From the NCBI GenBank assembly GCA_030680835.1, contig JAUXUD010000025.1:1-33716 (forward strand): a DNA stretch of 33,716 nt, in the 5' to 3' direction. Positions 23,693 through 31,399 of the stretch are shown piece by piece. The translations under genes were made by a program, and so were the position numbers. Source of the DNA: Bacteroidota bacterium. GTDB taxonomy: Bacteria; Bacteroidota; Bacteroidia; UKL13-3. Under the pieces are notes generated by a model. It did not search any database, was not told the DNA's origin, and worked only from the letters and a program-made list of their open reading frames with translations. Positions within the stretch are counted from its first letter, which is position 1. Each line of letters starts with the position of its first letter.

Positions 23693-26600
23693 ATGGTTTT
23701 ACGTAAAAAACTGCTTTTGATTTTTATCATTTTTGGATTAAGATGTTTTGCAGTTCAGGCACCATTAAATGATAAAGGAATTAACATTAAATCAGCAAAT
23801 TTTCCTGGTTTACCGGCTAATTATGGGTTTATAGAAAATAAAGGACAAATCGTTGATCAATATTATCATCCAAATAAAAATGTATTGTATTTATTAAAAA
23901 CCAAAGAGTTAAAGGTACTTCTAAATAAAAATGGATTTAGCTATGAAGTGGTAAAAAAAACAGTTTTAACTGAAATTGAAACCGGCGCGGTAATTCAAAA
24001 AAACTCTCTTCCTTTTTTTGGAGATTCACCAAGGAAGTTAAATTATACTATTAATTTGCATAGAATTGATATTTTATTTGAAAATATTCAAACAAATGCA
24101 ACTATTATTACAGACGCACCATTAAATGATGTTATAAATTATTATACACCAGGAGTCCCTGAAACAGGTGTTTTAAATATTCATCGGTTTAAAAAAATCC
24201 GCTATCAGAATGTTTATAAAAATATTGATGTTGAGTTTGTGATAAATAATGATAAATTCAAATATAATTTTGTCATTCACCCGGGAGGAAACATCAACGA
24301 TATCAAATTTAAGTTTGTAGGAGCAAATAACACTTCATTAACCTCTGATGGAAATATATTGATAGAAACTTCTTGCGGAAATGTCACTGAAAATATTCCA
24401 CTTAGTTATCAATTAGAGGAAAATGGAAGGCAAAGAAATGTAAAAGCCGGTTTTAAAAAATTATCTTTAAATATATATGGAATTAATGCCGGGATTATTG
24501 ATCCATCTCATACATTGATTATTGATCCCACTCCATGGGCTACTTATTTTGGTGGAGACCAGGATGACTATGTGAATGGTATTACAAATGATGTGAGTGG
24601 GAATTTATATGTATCAGGTGATACTTATTCCAGTTCTAATATAGCTACCTCAGGCGCTTATCAAAACACCTTAAATGGGAATACAGATAAATTTATTACA
24701 AAGTTTAGTTCTTCTGGAACATTATTATGGGCTACTTACTACGGGGGAAATAAAGATGAAACAGGAGGCTTCACAGGAAGCCACATTAGCATAGATTTGA
24801 ATAGGAATGTAATAGTTACCGGGAGCACATATTCTGATTCAGGTATTGCTACTTTTGGAGCTTTTCAAACAACATTAAGCGTTTATGGTACATATAATGC
24901 TTTTATCTTAAAATTAGATTCTAACGGGATACGTCAATGGGCTACATATTATGGTGGAGCGGATGGGGGTAGCTCTGGAACTTGTGTGACAACTGATAAT
25001 TCTGGAAATATTTTTGTTGCAGGAGTTACTTATTCATATGATAGTACTATTGCCACTGTTGGAGCATTTCAAACAATATCAGGTGGCACTGCAGATGCCT
25101 TTGTTGTAAAATTTAATTCGAACGGTATGCGTCAATGGTGTACTTTTTATGGAGGTTACGGTGCAGAATATGGGAGCGGAATTGCTATTGATCAAGATGG
25201 AAATGTGATTGTTACAGGTAATACATCATCAATTAATAATATAGCTTCGTTAAATGCTATGCAAACCAATTATGGTGGAGGAGATTATGATGGATTTATA
25301 TTAAAATTAAGCAATAGTGGTCAGCGTCAATGGTCAACTTATTTTGGAGCTAATGGTTTCGATTACGCATATTCAGTTTCTTGTGATTTAATGGGAAATA
25401 TTTTAATCGCAGGATCTACTGATTCATATGATAGTATTGCAACTGTTGGTGCTTATCAATCAACTTATGGTGGAGGTACTCGAGATGCATTTATTTTAAA
25501 ATTAAGCCCTGCAGGCATAAAACAATGGAGTACCTTTTATGGTGGAACAGGTCAAGAATGCGGGTACGCAATAAATACTGATGCAGGTGGAAATATTTAT
25601 GTTGGTGGGTTTACCAGTTCATTGGATAGCAGCATGGTAACAACAGACGCTTACCAAACAATACATGGTGGGGGTGGGGCTGATGCACTTATTTTAAAAT
25701 TTAATTCTTCAGGAATACGGCAATGGGGTAGCTATTTTGGTGGTGATGAATCAGATTATGTTTCTGTTATCTCTGTGGGTTCATCAGGAAATATCATGAT
25801 TGGTGGTGGTACTACTTCAACATCAGGAATATCCACAACAAGTGCCTATCAAACAACAATTGGAGGGCTTAAAGATGGTTTTATTGCTTCCATTTATATT
25901 CCGGTTTCTCCGGTTTCAAATAATTCCATCTCAGCCAATCAATATATATGTATTGGCACTCTTCCTGCATCTCTTGCAGGCTCTTTGCCTGTTGGTGGGG
26001 ATGGAAGTTTTATCTACAGTTGGCTTTGTTCTACTATCGGACCGAATATTGGCTATAATCCTGCTTCGGGGGTTAATAACGCTAAAAACTATTCTCCACC
26101 AATATCTGTTTCAAATAGATGGTATAAAAGAATAGTAATATCCGGAGGAATTATTGATACTTCAAATATTATTGCCATAATTGCAGGAAGCAAAGTTAAA
26201 GCGGGATTTACCGTTAATAAACAGATTCAATGTATAAAAGAGAATCAATTTATTTTTACAGATACTACAAGTGGCAGCCTTTCCCATTTATGGAACTTTG
26301 GTAATGGAGATACATCAACTTTAATCAATCCAAAAATCACTTATAATTTTAATATAGCAAACAGTTATTGGGTAAAACTTATTTCATCATTAAATGGAGC
26401 ATGTGGCGATTCTGCATTTCAAAGGGTATTTCTTAATAATAACCCAAATACGGGTATAATTACTGGCGATTCAATAATAAAAAGGTTAAGTACCATTACC
26501 TATTCAGTGCCTGCAACCATTGGTTCTAGCTACCAATGGATTTTTACTAATGGTACTGGAACAAGCACTACTAATAGTATTGTAATTAAATGGAATACTA

Positions 26601-26959
26601 TTGGCACAATAAATTTAAAAGTAATTGAAACATCTGGTGGGGGATGCAAAGGCGATACAATTTATAAAAATATTACTATTAATCCAGCTATTGGTATAGT
26701 AGATTTTGATGACTCAAATAATTTAATTATTTACCCGAATCCAACCACCGGTTTGATTAACCTTTCTTTTAATTATTCTGGCCCAACCCAAATAAGCGTG
26801 TTTGATGCATTAGGCAAATTGGTTTATCAAACAAGCAAAATTTCTGAACAAAACTATATAAAGTTAGATTTATCAATACTTAAATATGGCATTTATTGGA
26901 TTAATATAATTAATGAAGATGGCACTTTTTTTAATAGTAAAATCCAATTAATTAAATAA
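23693..26959 (+). CDS. Giant secreted SBBP beta-propeller / PKD protein with T9SS sorting domain
   Basis: A 1088-residue protein. The signal peptide is at 1-22. Residues about 40-280 form the N-terminal domain usual in front of SBBP repeats (DUF7948-like, with YGFIENKGQIVDQ and LIIDPTPW). From about 281 to 740 there are seven propeller repeats, each beginning W-x-T-Y/F-Y/F-G-G (for example PWATYFGGDQDDY, QWATYYGGADGG, QWSTFYGGTGQE) and containing a GNIYVGG-type strand. A PKD-like domain lies near 835-920 (FTDTTSGSLSHLWNFGNGDTST), a second immunoglobulin-like segment follows, and a type A T9SS sorting domain ends the protein (NLIIYPNPTTGLINLSF to KIQLIK). It is probably an extracellular or cell-surface adhesin-like protein. 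It is AT-rich compared with neighbouring housekeeping genes. Confidence 0.93.
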   Translation: MVLRKKLLLIFIIFGLRCFAVQAPLNDKGINIKSANFPGLPANYGFIENKGQIVDQYYHPNKNVLYLLKTKELKVLLNKNGFSYEVVKKTVLTEIETGAVIQKNSLPFFGDSPRKLNYTINLHRIDILFENIQTNATIITDAPLNDVINYYTPGVPETGVLNIHRFKKIRYQNVYKNIDVEFVINNDKFKYNFVIHPGGNINDIKFKFVGANNTSLTSDGNILIETSCGNVTENIPLSYQLEENGRQRNVKAGFKKLSLNIYGINAGIIDPSHTLIIDPTPWATYFGGDQDDYVNGITNDVSGNLYVSGDTYSSSNIATSGAYQNTLNGNTDKFITKFSSSGTLLWATYYGGNKDETGGFTGSHISIDLNRNVIVTGSTYSDSGIATFGAFQTTLSVYGTYNAFILKLDSNGIRQWATYYGGADGGSSGTCVTTDNSGNIFVAGVTYSYDSTIATVGAFQTISGGTADAFVVKFNSNGMRQWCTFYGGYGAEYGSGIAIDQDGNVIVTGNTSSINNIASLNAMQTNYGGGDYDGFILKLSNSGQRQWSTYFGANGFDYAYSVSCDLMGNILIAGSTDSYDSIATVGAYQSTYGGGTRDAFILKLSPAGIKQWSTFYGGTGQECGYAINTDAGGNIYVGGFTSSLDSSMVTTDAYQTIHGGGGADALILKFNSSGIRQWGSYFGGDESDYVSVISVGSSGNIMIGGGTTSTSGISTTSAYQTTIGGLKDGFIASIYIPVSPVSNNSISANQYICIGTLPASLAGSLPVGGDGSFIYSWLCSTIGPNIGYNPASGVNNAKNYSPPISVSNRWYKRIVISGGIIDTSNIIAIIAGSKVKAGFTVNKQIQCIKENQFIFTDTTSGSLSHLWNFGNGDTSTLINPKITYNFNIANSYWVKLISSLNGACGDSAFQRVFLNNNPNTGIITGDSIIKRLSTITYSVPATIGSSYQWIFTNGTGTSTTNSIVIKWNTIGTINLKVIETSGGGCKGDTIYKNITINPAIGIVDFDDSNNLIIYPNPTTGLINLSFNYSGPTQISVFDALGKLVYQTSKISEQNYIKLDLSILKYGIYWINIINEDGTFFNSKIQLIK

Positions 26960-27043
26960 AATTGGTAAAGTTATTCTTCATTTAGGTTTATCTGTAACTC
27001 TGTTCGAATTTCTGAATTCAATTATTTTCAATCTTTATTTTTA

Positions 27044-27051
27044 TATATTTG
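27044..27051 (+). promoter_or_regulatory. Bacteroidota -7 promoter box (TATATTTG)
   Basis: A perfect TAnnTTTG match 21 nt before ATG 27073 of xseA, without a clear -33 element. It overlaps the longer TTG-start frame at 27049, which favours the ATG. Confidence 0.45.
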
Positions 27052-27072
27052 AAAGGCATTCAAAAATTAGCT

Positions 27073-28416
27073 ATGCCCGAGATTATCCAGGATAAAAAAA
27101 TATTTTCATTGCTTGAGGTAACCCAGAGCATCCAGAAAACAATTGCTGAACGCTATACGAGTTCGTTTTGGGTGAAGGCGGAAATGAATAAGTTGAACCA
27201 TTATTCACATTCGGGTCATTGTTACCCCGAGCTGGTTGAAAAGAAAGGCGGAAAAGTAATTGCCCAAATGAAATCGAATCTCTGGAAAAGTGATTACCTG
27301 GCCATTAATGAAAGGTTTTTAAAGGTATTGAAGGAACCTTTGAAAGATGGGATCAAGATACTTTTTTGTGCCACCATACATGCCGATCCGGTTTATGGCT
27401 TGAACCTGAGGATTATTGATATTGACCCAAGTTTTTCGCTGGGTGAACTGGAACGTGAAAAACAGGAAACGATAGACCGGCTTATAAAGGAAAATATCTT
27501 TAACCTAAATAAAATAGTACACTTGCCTTTACTACCCCAGCGCATTGCCATTATTTCGGTTGAAACCAGCAAAGGTTATGCTGATTTTATAAAAGTGATT
27601 GACACCAATGCATGGGGATATAAATTTTTTCACATGCTCTTTCCTGCACTGTTGCAAGGCGATAAATCTATTGGCGCTATCATGAACCAATTGCGAAATA
27701 TCAAAAAGGTTTTGCGTCATTTTGATGTGGTAGCCATCATTCGCGGTGGGGGTGGAGATGTGGGTTTATCGAGCTTTAACCATTATCAGCTGGCAAGAGA
27801 GATAGCCTTGTTTCCAATACCTGTAATTACCGGAATCGGACATGCATCAAATGAAACGGTTGCCGAAATGGTGGCTTTTCAAAACGCCATTACACCTACA
27901 GAACTGGCGGATTTTTTATTGCAGAAATTTCATAATTTTTCAGTTCCAGTTCAAAATGCAGAGAAAGTTATTATCGGTAATACACAGCAAATTTTAAAGG
28001 ATGAAAAAGCGGAGTTAATTAATACAATGCGATATTTTCGTTCGGTATCGGTTAACATGCTTGCTAAAAATAAACATATTATACAAACGCATTCAATTAG
28101 TTTGATAAGCAATTGCAGGTATCGGATCAACCATGAAAAAAATTCTCAAAACAATATGTCTCTGAATTTTAAAAGAGCAAGTCAGGCAGGTTTAGCTATT
28201 CCAAAAATTGAAATAAGTAATATCGAAAAATCGGTAAATTTGTTGGATCCTGTTCATGTATTGAAGCGAGGTTATTCAATTACGATGCATAAAGGGAAAG
28301 CTATAAGATCGATTGCTGAAGTTAATATTGGGGAAACCCTTGTAAGCACTTTGGCCGACGGTGAACTGATAAGTGAAATAAAAAGCAAACAGGAAAATAA
28401 GGACTATGAAGGATAA
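27073..28416 (+). CDS. xseA: Exodeoxyribonuclease VII large subunit
   Basis: The catalytic subunit of exonuclease VII, which degrades single-stranded DNA from both ends, in the cytosol. It is 447 residues from ATG 27073. The N-terminal OB fold begins with SLLEVTQSIQKTI and has FWVKAEMNKLN. The catalytic domain contains IAIISVETSKGYADF, IIRGGGGDVGLSSFNHYQLAREIA and ITGIGHASNETVAEMVAF, family hallmarks, with a helical stretch after it and a C-terminal domain with VLKRGYSI. Its last 11 bases overlap the start of xseB, so the two subunits are translationally coupled. Confidence 0.95.
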   Translation: MPEIIQDKKIFSLLEVTQSIQKTIAERYTSSFWVKAEMNKLNHYSHSGHCYPELVEKKGGKVIAQMKSNLWKSDYLAINERFLKVLKEPLKDGIKILFCATIHADPVYGLNLRIIDIDPSFSLGELEREKQETIDRLIKENIFNLNKIVHLPLLPQRIAIISVETSKGYADFIKVIDTNAWGYKFFHMLFPALLQGDKSIGAIMNQLRNIKKVLRHFDVVAIIRGGGGDVGLSSFNHYQLAREIALFPIPVITGIGHASNETVAEMVAFQNAITPTELADFLLQKFHNFSVPVQNAEKVIIGNTQQILKDEKAELINTMRYFRSVSVNMLAKNKHIIQTHSISLISNCRYRINHEKNSQNNMSLNFKRASQAGLAIPKIEISNIEKSVNLLDPVHVLKRGYSITMHKGKAIRSIAEVNIGETLVSTLADGELISEIKSKQENKDYEG

Positions 28417-28621
28417 AATAAATTACACCGGGGCATTTGAGGAATTACAGCAAATAGTTGCTGAAATAGAAGCCGGTGAAATTAGTGTGGATGTGCTTTC
28501 CACCAAAGTAAAAAGAGCGGCCGAATTAATTAAAATATGCAAGGCAAAAATTCGCAGTACTGAAGAAGATGTAAATGCTATACTGAAGGAACTGGAATCG
28601 GAAAATGATAATGAGTCCTGA
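28406..28621 (+). CDS. xseB: Exodeoxyribonuclease VII small subunit
   Basis: A 71-residue helical hairpin that binds the long coiled coil of the large subunit. The start shows YTGAFEELQQIVAEIEAGEISVD, the typical family opening, followed by KVKRAAELIKICKAKI. It overlaps xseA by 11 bases. Its stop is only 2 bases from the stop of the convergent typA gene. Confidence 0.93.
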   Translation: MKDKINYTGAFEELQQIVAEIEAGEISVDVLSTKVKRAAELIKICKAKIRSTEEDVNAILKELESENDNES

Positions 28622-28623
28622 TG

Positions 28624-30438
28624 CTAAGCCATAGCATTCGCAGAGTTCTTGTTGCGTTTGCGTTCGTTTTCATCTAAGAATACTTTACGTAAACGCAGGG
28701 AATGCGGCGTAATTTCTACATACTCATCACCCTGAATATACTCCATACATTCTTCCAGCGAAAAGTTAACCTTTGGTGCAATACGGGTTTTATCATCGGT
28801 ACCCGAAGCACGCATATTGGTTAATTTTTTCTCTTTGGTAATGTTTACCACAATATCATCCTGGCGGTTATTTTCACCAATAATCTGACCCATATAAACG
28901 GCATCGCCCGACTCAACAAAAAAGTTTCCGCGGTCCTGTAATTTATCAATCGAATACGCAATGGCTGTGCCTTGCTCGCCCGAAATCAGTACCCCGTTTC
29001 CTCTATGCGGAATGGCGCCTTTCCAGGGTTCAAACGCTTTAAAACGATGCGCCATAATGGCCTCACCTGCTGTTGCCGTTAATATATTATTACGCAATCC
29101 GATAATACCGCGCGATGGAATTTCAAACTCCAGATGAAGCATATCTCCTTTGGGTTCCATTACCAGTAAATCGCCCTTGCGCTGACTCACATATTCAATT
29201 ACCTTACCCGAATATTCCTCGGGAACGTTTACCGTTAAGATCTCAATCGGTTCGCATTTTACGCCATTAATTTCTTTTACGATAACCTGAGGCTGGCCAA
29301 CCTGCATTTCATAACCTTCGCGACGCATGGTTTCTATTAAAATAGATAAATGCAGGATTCCACGTCCGAACACCAGGTATGAATCTGCTGCGCCGGTTTC
29401 TTCAACGCGCAATGCCAGATTCTTTTCCAGTTCCTTAAACAAACGATCACGCAAGTGGCGGGAGGTTACAAATTTTCCTTCTTTACCAAAAAACGGGGAG
29501 TTGTTTATGCAAAACAACATGTTCATGGTAGGCTCATCAATATTAATCGGAACCAAACCTTCGGGGTTTTCAAAATCGGCAATGGTATCTCCGATTTCAA
29601 ATCCCTCAATGCCCATTACCGCAGCAATGTCACCCGCAAAGGCTTCTGCCACTTTCATTTTGCCCAACCCTTCAAATGTATAAAGTTCTTTGATTCTTGA
29701 TTTTTGTATCGAACCATCACGCTTTACCAAACTAATAGGTTGGTTTACTTTTACGGTACCACGTAAAATACGACCTATAGCAATACGGCCGGTAAATGAA
29801 GAATAATCCAGAGAAGTAATCTGCATCTGAAGATTTCCCACTTCCACATGCGGGGCAGGAATTTCTTTTAAAATATCATCCAGCAATTCGGTAAAATCAG
29901 TAGTTGGATTCTGCCAGTCGCGTCCCATCCAGCCCATTTTGGAGCTGCCATAAATAGTATGGAAATTCAATTGTTCTTCGGTCGCATCTAAATTGTAAAA
30001 CAAGTCAAATACGGCATCATGCACTTCATCAGGACGACAGTTGGGTTTATCAACTTTATTAATTACAACAATGGGTTTTTTACCTAAAGCCAATGCTTTT
30101 TGCAATACGAAACGGGTTTGTGGCATCGGACCTTCAAAGGCATCCACCAATAATAAAACGCCATCCGCCATGTTTAAAACTCGCTCCACTTCACCTCCAA
30201 AATCGGCGTGACCGGGAGTATCAATAATATTTATTTTTGTACCTTTATAATTTACCGAAATATTTTTGGCCAGAATGGTAATACCGCGTTCGCGCTCCAG
30301 GTCGTTACTATCCAAAATTAAATCTCCGGTTTGTTGATTGTCGCGGAAAAGTTGCGTTTGGTGTATAATCTTATCTACTAAGGTTGTTTTACCGTGGTCA
30401 ACGTGTGCTATTATAGCTATGTTTCTGATATTCTGCAT
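28624..30438 (-). CDS. typA: Translational GTPase TypA/BipA
   Basis: A ribosome-associated GTPase of the EF-G family that helps ribosome assembly and stress or low-temperature growth. It is 604 residues, the usual length. The G1 loop AHVDHGKTT lies at 11-19, G3 DTPGHADF at 73-80, G4 NKVD at 127-130, and RGITI, the G2 element, at 51-55. The C-terminal part with [17 protein letters not shown] and [15 protein letters not shown] is specific for BipA. A -7 promoter box lies 20 nt upstream on the minus strand, back to back with the promoter of the metal operon. Confidence 0.97.
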   Translation of the reverse strand: MQNIRNIAIIAHVDHGKTTLVDKIIHQTQLFRDNQQTGDLILDSNDLERERGITILAKNISVNYKGTKINIIDTPGHADFGGEVERVLNMADGVLLLVDAFEGPMPQTRFVLQKALALGKKPIVVINKVDKPNCRPDEVHDAVFDLFYNLDATEEQLNFHTIYGSSKMGWMGRDWQNPTTDFTELLDDILKEIPAPHVEVGNLQMQITSLDYSSFTGRIAIGRILRGTVKVNQPISLVKRDGSIQKSRIKELYTFEGLGKMKVAEAFAGDIAAVMGIEGFEIGDTIADFENPEGLVPINIDEPTMNMLFCINNSPFFGKEGKFVTSRHLRDRLFKELEKNLALRVEETGAADSYLVFGRGILHLSILIETMRREGYEMQVGQPQVIVKEINGVKCEPIEILTVNVPEEYSGKVIEYVSQRKGDLLVMEPKGDMLHLEFEIPSRGIIGLRNNILTATAGEAIMAHRFKAFEPWKGAIPHRGNGVLISGEQGTAIAYSIDKLQDRGNFFVESGDAVYMGQIIGENNRQDDIVVNITKEKKLTNMRASGTDDKTRIAPKVNFSLEECMEYIQGDEYVEITPHSLRLRKVFLDENERKRNKNSANAMA

Positions 30439-30458
30439 TTCTGATTAAAAAAGGACTG

Positions 30459-30492
30459 CAAAAGTAAGCTAAATAGTTGGTTATAAAAACAA
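30459..30492 (-). promoter_or_regulatory. Bacteroidota promoter for typA
   Basis: On the minus strand, TTG (complement of 30490-30492), a 23-bp gap, then TACTTTTG (complement of 30459-30466), a perfect -7 box. The -7 box is 20 nt before the ATG at 30438. Confidence 0.55.
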
Positions 30493-30496
30493 TTGC

Positions 30497-30529
30497 TTGA
30501 TAATTTGAAGATTAAATCATTTATCTTTG
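30497..30529 (+). promoter_or_regulatory. Bacteroidota promoter for the metal operon
   Basis: TTG at 30497-30499, a 22-bp gap, and TATCTTTG at 30522-30529, a perfect -7 box. Transcription would begin close to 30534-30536, only bases before the TTG start at 30537. Confidence 0.55.
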
Positions 30530-30536
30530 CCATGCT

Positions 30537-30932
30537 TTGAAAAGGATAATCCTCATTTTTGTATTGCTGGCGCACGTTTTTTCAACGGTTGGTGTTTTCG
30601 CACATACACATTTTTGTAATGATTATTTAACGGATTTAACATTTTTCAGCAATCATGATGAACCTGCATGTTGCGATTGTACCAATTTTAATAATAGTTT
30701 ATGCTGTGAAGATATAATGGTAAAATCTGTTAATAAAACAGAATCTACTGTGAGACCTTTACCCAATTTTGACTTAAAAAGTAAATCAGCAGGCACTTAT
30801 TTTAATTTATATTCAATTAATAAATCTGCTGCTGTACATCAAATAAATTTCAGCACTTCCATTTTTTTTAATCCCCAGGCAGCTTCTATTGAGCAAAAAA
30901 AAGCTTTGGATGTGACCTTGTTGCGTTTATAG
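30537..30932 (+). CDS. HYC_CC_PP-like exported cysteine-rich protein
   Basis: A 131-residue protein with a signal peptide (MKRIILIFVLLAHVFSTVGVFA). It is followed by the pattern that names the HYC_CC_PP family: a His-Phe-Cys (THFC), an early Cys pair (ACCDC) and a second one (LCCED); the final Pro pair is not evident here. Similar proteins in Bacteroidota sit beside metal-related TonB receptors, as here. The start is TTG 30537, because no ATG exists before residue 60. The preceding ATG at 30532 reads ATG CTT TGA, whose stop overlaps the TTG. It is probably periplasmic and binds metal through Cys/His; its function is not established. Confidence 0.65.
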   Translation: MKRIILIFVLLAHVFSTVGVFAHTHFCNDYLTDLTFFSNHDEPACCDCTNFNNSLCCEDIMVKSVNKTESTVRPLPNFDLKSKSAGTYFNLYSINKSAAVHQINFSTSIFFNPQAASIEQKKALDVTLLRL

Positions 30933-31042
30933 CAATTAATCTTTCTGTTTCGTTTTTATTTCATGCAATTGATATTTCTTTTTGAAGTATTCAGTTTTTC
31001 ATGAACGCAATTTTTATTTAACAAATCAATAATTTTTAAAAT

Positions 31043-31399
31043 ATGAATCTCAAAAATATTATGTGCGCAATGGCATTCATAATGATTGCTTCCACCGCAT
31101 TTTCGCAAAAAGCAAAAGTTCAAACGGTAATATTTAAAGTGTATGGCAATTGTACACAGTGTAAAGAAAGAATCGAATTATCCCTGGATGTGAAGGGCGT
31201 TAAAAAGGCAGACTGGAATATAGATACCAAACAAATGGAAGTAGTTTATGTTCCTGCAAAAATTACTATAGAACAGATACATGCACTTATTGCAAAATCC
31301 GGACACGATACGGAACTTGCAAAAGCTGCAGATTCGGTTTACACCACATTACCTGATTGCTGTTTATACAGGGAGCATCCCAATACACATAAAGACTGA
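31043..31399 (+). CDS. Periplasmic heavy-metal-associated (HMA) domain protein
   Basis: A 118-residue protein with a signal peptide ending at TAFSQ. The HMA (ferredoxin-like) domain spans about 25-95 and carries the metal-binding motif GNCTQC, equivalent to the GMTCxxC of copper chaperones, with a CC and further His near the C-terminus (PDCCLYREHPNTH). It is an exported relative of CopZ/MerP-type metal carriers. Copper is the most likely ligand by family, but mercury or other thiophilic metals are possible. Its TGA overlaps the receptor ATG (TGATG), so the two are coupled. Confidence 0.87.
   Translation: MNLKNIMCAMAFIMIASTAFSQKAKVQTVIFKVYGNCTQCKERIELSLDVKGVKKADWNIDTKQMEVVYVPAKITIEQIHALIAKSGHDTELAKAADSVYTTLPDCCLYREHPNTHKD

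Noticed and set aside
27025-27060. TTCGAATT-like T-loop near xseA as part of a tRNA
   Set aside because: No cloverleaf stems or acceptor arm surround the motif.
29327-29683. 118-codon frame antisense to typA
   Set aside because: It is a shadow of a strongly conserved GTPase gene and has no promoter or family features.
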